Counted from the stretch's first letter, positions 1-9,435 are shown. The stretch is DNA of 64,000 nt from Curtobacterium sp. Leaf261 (GCF_001422205.1 NZ_LMMJ01000013.1:1-64000), one strand, 5' to 3'. The notes: generated by a model not told the origin, from the sequence alone. Program-made: numbers and translations.

Positions 1-90
1 GAGGGTCTGAACGGGATGAGCGATTACCTGAACAAGGCGTCCGAGGCGCTGCAGCAGACGGACTCCGAGCTGGCCAAGGCCCTCAAGTAA
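1..90 (+). CDS. WXG100-family protein, C-terminal fragment
   Basis: Only the last 29 codons are inside the window; the gene starts upstream. The peptide (reads GLNGMSDYLNKASEALQQTD) is a helical, charged tail of the kind that ends WXG100/ESAT-6-like proteins. These small helical-hairpin proteins are secreted as dimers by type VII secretion systems. The genes that follow, up to an EccC-like ATPase at 4705-9273, support this. The WXG motif itself is not visible because the N-terminal half is missing, so the family call rests on the tail and the context. Confidence 0.6.
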   Translation, partial: EGLNGMSDYLNKASEALQQTDSELAKALK

Positions 91-198
91 CACCCCCCGA
101 CCGGTCCCGTCCCCGCACCGATCGGGGACGGGACCGACCGGTTCCCGGGACCTCCGGGACCACGCCGTCAGAACCCCGCAGCGAGAACAGGATCGAAC

Positions 199-501
199 AT
201 GGCGAGCACATCGCATCTCTTGATCACGGACATCCTCGTGACCGACTCCCGTGATCGCGTCGGCCGCGTGAACGACGAACTCGACCACCAGAAGTCGAGC
301 GACGCCGAGAACCGCGGGGTGTTCGGCGAGAAGCACCTCGAGGGCACCTTCAAGAGCTTCTCCGGCGACTGGAAGCTGCACCGCGAGAAGCTGCGCAAGA
401 ACGTCGACAAGCTCCACAAGAACCTCGTGAACATGAACGACGCGTTCACCGACGTGCAGACCCAGCTCGTCGACGCGCTCAAGGTGGAGGAGCAGGGCTG
501 A
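199..501 (+). CDS. Small ESX/WXG100-like protein of the type VII locus
   Basis: A 100-aa protein without signal peptide or membrane segment. It is predominantly helical and rich in Lys, Glu and Asp, with a central FSGDWK segment near residue 54 that could stand in for the W-x-G turn of WXG100 proteins, and heptad-like leucines after it (KLRKNVDKLHKNLVNM). Size and position match a second ESX substrate or partner that would dimerise with the WXG100 protein upstream. The gap to that gene is about 100 bp, and the stop overlaps the start of the next gene by one base, so translation of the two is coupled. I could not identify a named family. Confidence 0.65.
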   Translation: MASTSHLLITDILVTDSRDRVGRVNDELDHQKSSDAENRGVFGEKHLEGTFKSFSGDWKLHREKLRKNVDKLHKNLVNMNDAFTDVQTQLVDALKVEEQG

Positions 502-2096
502 TGGCGAACCGACCAGGACGCTGGGACCTCCTCGGCCACGACGCCGACCCGATCACGACGCAGCCGGACGAGGTCGCCGCACTCGCCAAGTACTACCAGG
601 ACATGGCGAACGACATCGAGACCGCCGCGGCACAGCTCCGGCCGGTCGGTGACGACGACCTGTCCGCCGGCGAGGGGGAGTCCGTCGACGCCGTCCGCGG
701 GCGCGCGAAGGACGTCACGAAGTCGCTGACCCAGATGCACGGGCGCTACAGCTCGGCCGCCGAGGCGTTCACGGGCTTCCACACCGCCGTGGGCACCGAG
801 GGTGACCGGAGTGGTGGGGGCACGGTCATGGCCGTGTCGTGGGCTGCACTGCAGGCGGCCGAGGAGGCCGACTCCGAGCTCTCGCGGGTGTCCGGGACCG
901 CCGACCCGCTCCAGGCCGCCAAGGACGCGAACCGCGAGCCCACGCCCGAGGAGACCGATGACGCGAGCAAGCGCGACAACGCGATCGGTCAGCAGAAGGG
1001 TGCGCTCGGAGCCGCTCACAAGCAGCTCGAGCAGGCGATGACGATGCTGTCGGACGCCGGCAAGCAGGCGTCGTCGACGATGAAGGGCGCGTGGGACGAC
1101 GGGCTGCACGACAGCGGCTGGTACAAGTTCCTGCACGGTCTCATCAAGTTCTTCACGATCATCGGGATGATCCTGGCGGTGCTGGCGTTCTTCATCCCGG
1201 GTCTCGGGCTCGCCGCGATCGTGGGGGCGATCGGCGCGGTGTTCTCCGTCATCGCCGCGGGCTTGAAGTTCGCCGTCGGTGAGGGCAGCGTCCTCGACGT
1301 GATCCTCGCCGGGATCGGACTGCTGACGCTCGGTGCGGGTTCGGCGATCACGAAGATCACGACGAACGCCATCGGCAAGGGCATCAGTGCCGGCAAGAAC
1401 GCGATCCGGATCCAGGGCAACGCCAGCGTCAAGATCCAGGAGAACATCCAGAAGGGCGCGGACCAGGCCACGAAGGTCGTCAAGGACCGCATCGCCACGT
1501 TGAACCACGAGCTCAGCGGCAACACCGGGAGCATCTCGAAGCTGCAGGAGCTCCGCAAGCTCAAGATGGACCTGCCCGAGATCACCAGGGTGAACGCCGC
1601 GAAGGCCCAGTCGGCCCAGAACGAGCTCAAGCGGCTCACGACGGAGAACGCCTGGCGGAAGCTCGACTTCGAGACGAAGTTCAAGGACGACCCGAACTGG
1701 TGGAACCTGTCGAAGATCAAGACGGTCTACGGGAACGACAAGAAGCTGATCGGCGACACGTTCACGGGCGGCAAGAGCTTCAAGGACTGGGGTGAGCGGT
1801 TCGCGGGCATCGACGGCATGGCGAAGCTCGGGCGGATCAACGAGTGGTTCGGGGCCAACGGGATGGCCAAGCCGCTCGGCATGACCGGCTCCTCGAGCTG
1901 GCACTACGGCGTCGGCGCATGGGGCAGCACCTTCGGCAAGAGCACCGGCATCGCCCTGCCGATCGTGTTCCCGACGGGCATCGGCAGTGACACCTCGCGG
2001 CCGTGGACGCCGTGGGTGGACGACCACAAGGGCGCGTTCCCGGACATCCACACGCTGTGGAACCCGGACGTGAAGGGTCCCGCCGCGCACGCCTGA
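501..2096 (+). CDS. Putative type VII substrate with N-terminal WXG-like and central membrane region
   Basis: A 531-aa protein. Residues 1-110 are helical and resemble the N-terminal targeting domain of large type VII substrates. Residues about 210-285 contain several hydrophobic stretches rich in Gly, Ala, Ile and Val (for example FFTIIGMILAVLAFFIPGLG). The remaining 245 residues are hydrophilic, first Lys-rich and coiled, then Trp- and Gly-rich. The hydrophobic core between two soluble halves is like that of some LXG/ESX-secreted effectors, but no toxin catalytic motif was recognised and no immunity gene is obvious next door. It could instead be a structural part of the apparatus. Confidence 0.6.
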   Translation: MANRPGRWDLLGHDADPITTQPDEVAALAKYYQDMANDIETAAAQLRPVGDDDLSAGEGESVDAVRGRAKDVTKSLTQMHGRYSSAAEAFTGFHTAVGTEGDRSGGGTVMAVSWAALQAAEEADSELSRVSGTADPLQAAKDANREPTPEETDDASKRDNAIGQQKGALGAAHKQLEQAMTMLSDAGKQASSTMKGAWDDGLHDSGWYKFLHGLIKFFTIIGMILAVLAFFIPGLGLAAIVGAIGAVFSVIAAGLKFAVGEGSVLDVILAGIGLLTLGAGSAITKITTNAIGKGISAGKNAIRIQGNASVKIQENIQKGADQATKVVKDRIATLNHELSGNTGSISKLQELRKLKMDLPEITRVNAAKAQSAQNELKRLTTENAWRKLDFETKFKDDPNWWNLSKIKTVYGNDKKLIGDTFTGGKSFKDWGERFAGIDGMAKLGRINEWFGANGMAKPLGMTGSSSWHYGVGAWGSTFGKSTGIALPIVFPTGIGSDTSRPWTPWVDDHKGAFPDIHTLWNPDVKGPAAHA

Positions 2097-2232
2097 GGCG
2101 CCCACCGTGCCCGCCGTGTCATGCGACAGGCACTCAGGGTTCACCCGCGACGGGCACGATGGGACCGAGTGCGACCGCCACGACCGGGTCGCGCGCACCG
2201 AGCGCAGCACCCGAGCGCAACGAAGGAGCTTC

Positions 2233-2892
2233 ATGCAGGCAGCACCGGTCCTCACCTCGGTGATCGACGTCGACCTCCCCGAGTGGCTCCTCGTGCCACC
2301 CACCGTCACGGAGGAGTGGCGTGCCGCCGTCCGTGACGTCTTCGACACGGTGACCCGCGTCGAACGGGAGCTGCCGGAGGACGGCCGCCTGTTCGAGGAC
2401 GGCCTGGTCATCGACGCCGAGGCCGCCGTCGAGCAGCTCGTCCGGATGGCGGGGGACCTGGAGGCCGACGACCGGCTCGTGGCGTCCCTCGTCGTGCCGA
2501 ACCGCTGGCCGCTCCCGGTCATCGTGTCCGTGGGCGCAGCCGACCCGGATGCGGACCTGCTCGACCTGGCGGGCGCGACCGGGGGCCTCCCGATCGATGC
2601 TCCGACGGTGGACGAGCTGCCACCGGAGGTGGGCGGCGAGGGGCCCGTGGTGACCCGGTTCGACCTGGCGGACGACGGCGCCGTCATGGCGACCGTGTGC
2701 TGCCTCCGGCGCGCCGACGGCGTCGACACGCGGGTGCTGTGGCGGACGAACGACCTGGCCGTCGTGCCGGTCTTCCTGCCGTCGCTCGTCGAGCTCGTCG
2801 GAGCCGTCCGGAACGACGTGCAGGCGCCCATCGACGCCGGCACGGACGCCAACGCCCGCACCGACACCGACACCGATGGAGCATCCGCATGA
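2233..2892 (+). CDS. Hypothetical protein of the type VII locus
   Basis: A 219-aa acidic, soluble protein with no signal peptide. The frame is open from 2107, but ATG 2233 is preferred because AAGGAG lies 5-6 bases upstream and the earlier residues are basic and unlike the rest. The C-terminal about 25 residues are a low-complexity Asp/Thr/Ala tail. Its length, acidity and last beta/helix segment are loosely similar to the next gene, so both may be chaperone-like or EspG-like adaptors; that is inference. The stop overlaps the start of the following gene (ATGA). Confidence 0.65.
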   Translation: MQAAPVLTSVIDVDLPEWLLVPPTVTEEWRAAVRDVFDTVTRVERELPEDGRLFEDGLVIDAEAAVEQLVRMAGDLEADDRLVASLVVPNRWPLPVIVSVGAADPDADLLDLAGATGGLPIDAPTVDELPPEVGGEGPVVTRFDLADDGAVMATVCCLRRADGVDTRVLWRTNDLAVVPVFLPSLVELVGAVRNDVQAPIDAGTDANARTDTDTDGASA

Positions 2893-3569
2893 CCCGCGTC
2901 GCCGCCCCGTTCGCGATCGTCGTGCCCCCTGGGTGGGCGCGGATCCCGGCGCGCGAGGAGGACGAGCGCGAGCGCGACGCCGTCATCGACGCGATCATCG
3001 CCGCCGGCATCCCGGACACCCTGCCCGCCGACAGTGTCGGCCCGTGGCGCCACGAGCTCCGCAAGCGCCTCACCGGCATGGTCGCCGACGCCGGGGAGAG
3101 CGGTGCGACCGCGTGTTACATCCCGACGCAGTCCGTCGACGGCTTCACGCCCGCGGCGTCGATCGTCGAGACCGAGGTGGAGGACGAGACCGAGGAGTCC
3201 GCCACCGACGTCGTCACGCAGATCCTGCTCGACGCCGGGCAGCTGCAGGACGGGATCCGCGAGGTCGACGGTGCGATCGCCGCGCGGACCGACACGACGA
3301 TCCGCCGCGTGCGGGTGATGGACGACCTGCCCGACCTCGACGACCGCCAGGTGGTCTACACGGTGTCGGTCCCGCACCGGCCCGGCACCTGGGTGATGCT
3401 GTCGTTCTCGGCCGTGAGCGCACCCGAGGCCGACCCCCGGCTGACCGACGCGCTCGTGATGCTCTTCGACGCGATCATGAGCACCTTCCGGTTCGTCGAG
3501 GTGCCGGACACCGAACCCTCCGACGTCGAGCGCCGCGTGGGCGAGCTGCTCGACGGTGCGGACCGGTGA
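2889..3569 (+). CDS. Hypothetical protein of the type VII locus
   Basis: A 226-aa soluble acidic protein starting at ATG 2889, four bases inside the preceding gene. It has an alternating beta/alpha pattern. Near the C-terminus a segment reading GTWVMLSFSAVSAPEADPRL is followed by a long helix with FDAIMSTF. It shows no membrane segment, no cysteine cluster and no motif that I can name. Tight coupling on both sides (4-base overlaps) makes it an integral member of the secretion operon. An ESX chaperone or adaptor role is possible but unproven. Confidence 0.65.
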   Translation: MTRVAAPFAIVVPPGWARIPAREEDERERDAVIDAIIAAGIPDTLPADSVGPWRHELRKRLTGMVADAGESGATACYIPTQSVDGFTPAASIVETEVEDETEESATDVVTQILLDAGQLQDGIREVDGAIAARTDTTIRRVRVMDDLPDLDDRQVVYTVSVPHRPGTWVMLSFSAVSAPEADPRLTDALVMLFDAIMSTFRFVEVPDTEPSDVERRVGELLDGADR

Positions 3570-4705
3570 TCACCGCCTCCGAGTGGTCGGCCATCGAGCC
3601 GCTCGACCACCTCGCGGCCACGATCGCCGCGATCCTGTTCGTCGGTGCCGTGGCGTTCACCGTGCCCGTGTTCGTCGGCCGCCGTCGCGGGCAGGCGCCG
3701 GACGCCGTCCGCTGGGCCGACGGCAGCCGGCGCGAGGACGCGGCCGCCTGGGGTGTCGACCGTGTCCTCCGCGCGGCCAGGACCTCGTGCGTGCAGGCGG
3801 GCTTCGTGTTCCCCGGCATCGTGCGCTGCACGGTCGGCGTCACGATCGACCTCGACCTCGCCGCCCCGACGATCGGACCACCGGCGCCGTGGACGACCAC
3901 CCCGGACGGCCGGGTGTGGTCGACCTCGATGGCGAGCCTGCAGGCGATCGGCCTCGACGACACCCGCGGCGAGGACTTCGCGGTCGTCGTCGCGCTCGGC
4001 ACGACGGTGGGTGCGGGCCAGCCGGCGGATGCAGGAGCGTCTGCCGCCGCGGGCGTGACCGCAGGCGCGACCGCAGGCGCGACCGTGCTCGCCGACCTGC
4101 GGCGGGCCGGCGGCCCGATCCAGCTCACCGGCGACGCCGACGCGGTGCGTGCGGTCGCCCGGCGCATCGTCGACCAGCTGCACACCGACCCGTGGTCGAT
4201 GACGACGCCCGTGCTCTCCGTCGGCCTCCGCTCCGGCGACCTCGGCACGACGGCACCGGTCTCCCTGGCGGACGGGATCGCAGCGGTCCGCGAGAACAGC
4301 TCCCCCGGGTTGCTCGTGCTCGCGAGCGCACCCCGCGGGGCGAACGCCACCGCGCTGTCCGCCGCCCTCGCGCTCCCCGGCAACCGCTGGGCCGTGATCG
4401 TCCTCGGCCGGGTCCGCCACGGCCGGTGGTCCTTCGACGTCTCCCGCGACGGCACCATGTCGAGCCCCGAGTTCGGCGACCTGCGGTGGGCCGACATCGC
4501 ACTCTCGGCGCCGATCGACACCCGCGAACCCGACGAGGCGGACGAACCGCCTGCCGGACGCGACGTGCGCGCACGACGCGCTCCGGGCCTCCCGGCCGCG
4601 TATCCGGACCAGCGCGGCCGCTCCGACCAGCGTCCCCGCCGCGACCAGCGGCCCCGTCCCGACCAGCGCGGCCGCCGCGACCGGACCGACCGGACGTCCG
4701 CCTGA
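3566..4705 (+). CDS. Membrane-anchored accessory protein of the type VII locus
   Basis: A 379-aa protein starting at GTG 3566, overlapping the preceding stop. One N-terminal membrane segment (about residues 16-36, AATIAAILFVGAVAFTVPVF) is followed by a basic region and a large soluble domain. That domain contains PIQLTGDADAVRAVARRIVD and HTDPWSMTTPVLSVGL, a pattern I associate with the cytoplasmic domain of actinobacterial membrane proteins that also carry LysM or BTAD regulators. The C-terminus is a 30-residue Arg/Pro/Asp/Gln repeat (DQR units). Topology fits an EccB/EccE-like membrane component, but the sequence does not identify it as either. Confidence 0.6.
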   Translation: MITASEWSAIEPLDHLAATIAAILFVGAVAFTVPVFVGRRRGQAPDAVRWADGSRREDAAAWGVDRVLRAARTSCVQAGFVFPGIVRCTVGVTIDLDLAAPTIGPPAPWTTTPDGRVWSTSMASLQAIGLDDTRGEDFAVVVALGTTVGAGQPADAGASAAAGVTAGATAGATVLADLRRAGGPIQLTGDADAVRAVARRIVDQLHTDPWSMTTPVLSVGLRSGDLGTTAPVSLADGIAAVRENSSPGLLVLASAPRGANATALSAALALPGNRWAVIVLGRVRHGRWSFDVSRDGTMSSPEFGDLRWADIALSAPIDTREPDEADEPPAGRDVRARRAPGLPAAYPDQRGRSDQRPRRDQRPRPDQRGRRDRTDRTSA

Positions 4706-7700
4706 TGCGCGTCGTCGTGACGGTCGTCGACGACGTCCGCGACGAGTCGCTCGACGTCCTCATCGACGCGCCGGGCAGCACGCCCATGCGCGCGATCGTC
4801 GACATGCTCGCCCGCCGCTACGGCTCGTCGATCCTGCCGGACGGCGCCGCGGACGCGGACACCACGTTCCGCCAGAGCGGCCTCGTCGACGGAGCCGTGT
4901 TGCACATCGGCTCCGCACCGGTGGTCGCGCCGGAGAACGGCGTGGTCGCGTTCCGGTGCGTCGGTGGCGTCGGCGCCGGCCGGGTCGACCGCCTGCTCCC
5001 CGGGACCGTGCCGATCGGGCTCGACCTGACCGGTGCCCCGGTCATCGGGACCGCCCAGACCGACGCGGTGCTCGTCCTGGAGGCACGGGTCGGCTTCGAC
5101 GCGTCGGTGATGGTCCGGAGCATGGTCGCGGACGAGCCGGAGCCGCTGCCGGACGGCCCACCGGGGGCCGTCGAGCCGCTGCTCTCACCGGGGGCTGCCG
5201 CGGGTCGCGGCGTCTCGGGTGCCGACGTCGTCGCGGGCAGCGGTGCCACGCTCGACGACGAGCCGATCACCGGTGACTGGACCCCGTGGCGTCCCGAGGC
5301 GGTCCTCCGCGTCGGCGACACGCTCCTCACCGCGGCACCCGTCGGCGTCGACGACACCGTGCTGCTCCGCCCGCCGGACTCCGGGCTCCTCGACTACAAC
5401 CGGCCGCCCCGACTCCTGCCGCCGATCCTGCCGACGGCGTTCAAGATCCCCCGGAAGCCGATCCCGCCGCAGCCCTCGGCCATCCCGTGGATCATGGTGT
5501 TCGTCCCGGCGATCTTCGGCATCGCGATGGCCGCGATCTTCCGGCAGCCCTTCTACCTGATGTTCGCGCTGATGTCGCCGATCATGGTGCTCGGGCAGAC
5601 CATCACCTCGCGGAAGGGCGGCAAGAAGAGCCACCGGAGGCTCACCGCCGAGCACGCCGAGCGCGTGAAGCTCATCGAGGCCGCCGTGTCCGCGGCCGTG
5701 CTCGCCGAACGCGATCGTCGCCGCGACGTCGCCGCGGACGCCGGTGCCCTGCGCATCGCCGCGAAGCGACCGACCCGCCGCCTGTGGGAGCGCCGCCCGA
5801 CGGACCGTGACCACCTGGACGTCCGGATCGGCGTCGCGGACCTCCGCTCCGAGGTCACGGTGTCCGACGACCGCGACCAGGACCGTCTCGACGAGGCCGT
5901 CCGCTGGACGAGGACCGTCCCCGTGACGGTGCCGCTCGGTGAGTTCGGCGTCGTCGGCGTCGCCGGCCCCGGAGGGTGGCCCCGCGAGCTCGGCAAGTGG
6001 ATGGTCGGCCAGCTCGCCGTCACCCAGAGCCCCCGCGAGCTCCAGATCGTCGTGCTGACCTCGCCGACCGCGATCGACGACTGGGCGTGGCTGAACTGGC
6101 TCCCGCACATCCGGCCCGCCGGCGGTCAGGACGCACTGAGCCTGATCGGCGCGGACTCCGAGACGATCGGCCGCCGGCTCGCCGAGCTGACGCAGATCCT
6201 CGGCGACCGTCGCACCGAGGCCGACAAGAGCGGCATGCGCACGCCCCGCTTCAGCCCGGACATCGTCGTCGTGCTCGACGGCGCCCGCCGGCTCCGCGCG
6301 ATGCCCGGCGTCGTGGGGCTCCTCCGCGACGGCCCGGCGCACGGCATCCGCGTCGTGTGTCTCGACGAAGAGGAGTGGCAGCTCCCCGAGGAGTGCGCCG
6401 CCGCCGTGCTGTACCGCTCCGACGAGCAGCTCGTGCTCCGCCGGCAGCACATGATCGACATCGACGAGGTCCTGACCGACCGGGTCGACCCCGAGTGGTA
6501 CCCCGACGTCGCCCGCGCGCTCTCCCCGCTCCGCGACACGAGCGGCTCGGACGGCCAGGGCGCCGTCCCCGACTCGGCGCAGCTGCTGCAGGTCCTCGGC
6601 CTCGAGGCGCCGTCCGGTGACGCCATCGTCGAGCGCTGGCGAGCGAGTGGCGCGTCCACCGAGGCCGTCATCGGCGTCGGGATCGACGGCGCGTTCGCGC
6701 TCGACCTGGTCCGCGACGGCCCGCACGGCCTCATCGCCGGGACGACCGGGTCGGGCAAGTCCGAGTTCCTGCAGACGCTCGTCGCGTCCCTCGCCGTCGC
6801 GAACCGCCCGGACGCCATGACGTTCGTGCTCATCGACTACAAGGGCGGGGCGGCGTTCAGCGTCTGCTCCGACCTGCCGCACACCGTGGGGCTCGTCACC
6901 GACCTCGACCAGCACCTCGTCGAGCGGGCACTCCGGTCACTCCGAGCCGAGCTCACCCGGCGCGAGCACGTCCTGGCGCTGAGCGGAGCGAAGGACATCG
7001 AGGACCACGAGCGGCATCTGCGCCGCGGCGGTGTCGGCGAACAGCTGCCCCGCCTGGTGCTCGTGATCGACGAGTTCGCGGCGATGGCGAAGGAGCTCCC
7101 GGACTTCATGGCGGGGCTCATCGGCATCGCCCAGCGCGGTCGCTCGCTCGGCGTGCACCTCATCATGGCGACGCAGCGTCCGTCCGGTGTGGTCTCCCCG
7201 GAGATCCGCGCGAACACGAACCTGCGCGTGGCGCTCCGCATGACCGACACGTCCGAGAGCTCCGACGTCATCGACATCGGCGACGCCGCCCGGATCCCGA
7301 AGAGCGTCCCCGGTCGCGCCTACGCCAGGCTCGGCCACGCGTCCGTCGTGCCGTTCCAGTCCGCCCGCGTCGGCGGTCGCTGGAAGGACGGCGACGACAC
7401 CGCGACGGTCCGGCCGTTCGTCCGGGCGCTCGACTGGCGGGAGTTCGCCACGAGTGTGCCGGAGCGCCCACGGAGCGAGGACGACGGGTCCGCCGCGACC
7501 GACCTGTCCGTGCTCGTCGGTGCGCTCGCCGCAGCGAACACCACGCTCGGCCTCGGGCAGCAGTACCGGCCGTGGCTCCCGCCGCTCCCCGGGCTCCTGG
7601 TGCTCGACGACGCCCAGGTCGCGAGCTCCCCGCTCGAGGCCGCCGACGCCGACAGCACCGGCGACGGGGTCCGCCTGTCGTTCACCTGGGCCCGCGAGGA

Positions 7701-9273
7701 CCTGCCCGACCGGCAGGAGCAGCGTCCGGCCATGATCGACCTGGACCGCTTCGCGCACCTGTACATCGTCGGCGCCCCCGGTTCCGGCCGTTCGCAGGCA
7801 CTCCGCACCATCGCCGCGTCGGCCGCCGCCGCCACGTCGAGCTCCGACCTGCACCTGTACGGCATCGACTGCGGCAACGGCGCGCTCGCCGCCATCGCCG
7901 CACTCCCGCACTGCGGCGCCGTCGTGCAGCGGACGCAGACCGACCGCGCCTCGCGGCTCATCGAGCGGCTGTCGACGGAGATGCAGCGTCGTCACGACGT
8001 CATCGCCGCCGCGAACGCCGCGAACATCACCGAGCAGCGACTCCGGGCCGAGCCGGGCGACCGTCTGCCGCACCTGCTCGTGCTCGTCGACCGCTGGGAG
8101 AACTTCGCCTCCACCCTCGGCGAGGTCGACGGTGGTGCCCTCACGGACCGGCTGCAGGCGATGCTCCGCGACGGCGCATCGGCCGGCGTGCACGTCGTCA
8201 TCGCGGGGGACCGGTCGCTCCTGACGAGCCGGATGAGCGTCCTGACCGACGACAAGGTGATGCTCCGCCTGACGGACCGCCTCGACTACTCCCTGGGTGG
8301 CGTGAACCACCGGTCGCTCCCGAACGAGATCCCGGCCGGCCGCGGATTCCGCTCGGACAGCGGGATGGAGCTGCAGATCGCGACGCTGTCCCACGACACG
8401 AGCGGCCAGGGGCAGTCCCGCGCGATCACGACCCTCGGCGATCGGCTGCACACCGACGAGGCCGCCGCGATCGCCGCCGGGGGACCCGCCCGTATACGGC
8501 CGTTCCGCATCGATGCGCTCCCGAAGGACCTGGACCTGGACTCCGCGTTCGAGCTCGACGGTGCGCCGGCGCCGAAGCCGATGTGGATGGTGATGGGCGT
8601 CGGCGGCGACGAGGCCGAGCTCCGCGGGTTCTCGTTCGCCGACGAGGGCCCCACCTTCATCGTCGCCGGCCCGTCCAGGAGTGGTCGGAGCGGGATGCTC
8701 GCCGCCATGGCCAGGTCGCTCCTGGCCGGTGGGACCGAGCTCGTCATCGCCGCACCCCGGCCGAGCCCGCTCCGGCAGCTCGCCGGGCTCCCCGGGGTCC
8801 GTGCGGTGTTCACCGGGGACGACCTGGCGGAGGACGAGCTCCGCGCCGTGCTCGACCCGGACGACGACGACGTGGTGTTCGTCGTCGACGACGGCGAGCT
8901 CCTCATCGACGCCTCGGCGAAGCCCTGGCTGCGGAACTACGTCAGGTCGGCGGCGGACCACCGGCGGGGGCTGCTCCTCGGCGGGAACACGACCGGACTC
9001 GCGGCCGGGTTCGGCGGCTGGCAGGTCGACGCCAAGAAGAACCGGATGGGTGCGCTGCTCAGCCCGCCGGACACGCTGGCCGGTGACCTGATCGGGGTCC
9101 GGATCGCCCGGTCGTCGATCACGGCGCAGGTCGTTCCGGGGCGGGCGCTCGTGCACCTCGGGACGGGGTTGTCGTCGATCGTGCAGGTGCCGATCGTGCA
9201 CCCGACGACCAAGCTCGGGGGATCGATCGTGGTCGAGAGCAACACGCCTGGGCCGGTCCTCGCGGACGACTGA
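4705..9273 (+). CDS. eccC: Type VII secretion FtsK/SpoIIIE ATPase, EccC/EssC-like
   Basis: A 1522-aa inner-membrane motor that would recognise and translocate WXG100 substrates. Residues 1-75 look ubiquitin-like and 80-150 weakly FHA-like. Two membrane helices lie at about 260-300, then three FtsK-type ATPase modules. Module 1 has a canonical Walker A (GTTGSGKS, 679-686), a Walker B-like VLVIDEFAAM near 786-795 and an ATQRPSG segment. Modules 2 and 3 carry GAPGSGRS (1023-1030) and GPSRSGRS (1322-1329), with Arg in place of the P-loop Lys. Start ATG 4705 overlaps the preceding stop by one base. The N-terminal layout is closer to EssC than to mycobacterial EccCa/EccCb. Confidence 0.93.
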   Translation: MRVVVTVVDDVRDESLDVLIDAPGSTPMRAIVDMLARRYGSSILPDGAADADTTFRQSGLVDGAVLHIGSAPVVAPENGVVAFRCVGGVGAGRVDRLLPGTVPIGLDLTGAPVIGTAQTDAVLVLEARVGFDASVMVRSMVADEPEPLPDGPPGAVEPLLSPGAAAGRGVSGADVVAGSGATLDDEPITGDWTPWRPEAVLRVGDTLLTAAPVGVDDTVLLRPPDSGLLDYNRPPRLLPPILPTAFKIPRKPIPPQPSAIPWIMVFVPAIFGIAMAAIFRQPFYLMFALMSPIMVLGQTITSRKGGKKSHRRLTAEHAERVKLIEAAVSAAVLAERDRRRDVAADAGALRIAAKRPTRRLWERRPTDRDHLDVRIGVADLRSEVTVSDDRDQDRLDEAVRWTRTVPVTVPLGEFGVVGVAGPGGWPRELGKWMVGQLAVTQSPRELQIVVLTSPTAIDDWAWLNWLPHIRPAGGQDALSLIGADSETIGRRLAELTQILGDRRTEADKSGMRTPRFSPDIVVVLDGARRLRAMPGVVGLLRDGPAHGIRVVCLDEEEWQLPEECAAAVLYRSDEQLVLRRQHMIDIDEVLTDRVDPEWYPDVARALSPLRDTSGSDGQGAVPDSAQLLQVLGLEAPSGDAIVERWRASGASTEAVIGVGIDGAFALDLVRDGPHGLIAGTTGSGKSEFLQTLVASLAVANRPDAMTFVLIDYKGGAAFSVCSDLPHTVGLVTDLDQHLVERALRSLRAELTRREHVLALSGAKDIEDHERHLRRGGVGEQLPRLVLVIDEFAAMAKELPDFMAGLIGIAQRGRSLGVHLIMATQRPSGVVSPEIRANTNLRVALRMTDTSESSDVIDIGDAARIPKSVPGRAYARLGHASVVPFQSARVGGRWKDGDDTATVRPFVRALDWREFATSVPERPRSEDDGSAATDLSVLVGALAAANTTLGLGQQYRPWLPPLPGLLVLDDAQVASSPLEAADADSTGDGVRLSFTWAREDLPDRQEQRPAMIDLDRFAHLYIVGAPGSGRSQALRTIAASAAAATSSSDLHLYGIDCGNGALAAIAALPHCGAVVQRTQTDRASRLIERLSTEMQRRHDVIAAANAANITEQRLRAEPGDRLPHLLVLVDRWENFASTLGEVDGGALTDRLQAMLRDGASAGVHVVIAGDRSLLTSRMSVLTDDKVMLRLTDRLDYSLGGVNHRSLPNEIPAGRGFRSDSGMELQIATLSHDTSGQGQSRAITTLGDRLHTDEAAAIAAGGPARIRPFRIDALPKDLDLDSAFELDGAPAPKPMWMVMGVGGDEAELRGFSFADEGPTFIVAGPSRSGRSGMLAAMARSLLAGGTELVIAAPRPSPLRQLAGLPGVRAVFTGDDLAEDELRAVLDPDDDDVVFVVDDGELLIDASAKPWLRNYVRSAADHRRGLLLGGNTTGLAAGFGGWQVDAKKNRMGALLSPPDTLAGDLIGVRIARSSITAQVVPGRALVHLGTGLSSIVQVPIVHPTTKLGGSIVVESNTPGPVLADD

Positions 9274-9289
9274 CCGGTGGTCGGTCGTC

Positions 9290-9410
9290 GACGTCGGTTC
9301 GGCGGTCGTGGACGTCGGTCGGGTGGTTGCCGACGTCTGTCGGACGGTTGCCGACGTCGGTCGGACGGTTGCCGACGTCGGTCGGGCGGTTGCCGACGTC
9401 GGTTCGGCTC
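9290..9410. repeat. 21-bp tandem repeat with phased GACGTC palindromes
   Basis: GACGTC recurs at 9290, 9311, 9332, 9353, 9374 and 9395, exactly 21 bp apart. The unit is close to GACGTCGGTCGGACGGTTGCC written in 20 + 1 bases, and four central copies are nearly identical. It starts 17 bp after the EccC stop and is not part of any convincing gene. The 21-bp period is two helical turns, so all palindromes face the same side of the DNA. Confidence 0.85.
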
Positions 9411-9435
9411 GCGCGGTGCGGAGCCGGCCATCCGG

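Noticed and set aside
168..3377. Very long minus-strand open frame of 1069 codons opposite the type VII genes
   Set aside because: Composition is Arg/Val/Asp/Leu-heavy without any domain. It is the usual high-GC antisense shadow of four overlapping plus-strand genes that have start/stop coupling and ribosome binding sites.
9290..9410. CRISPR array
   Set aside because: The units are contiguous 21-mers without spacers and no cas gene is present.
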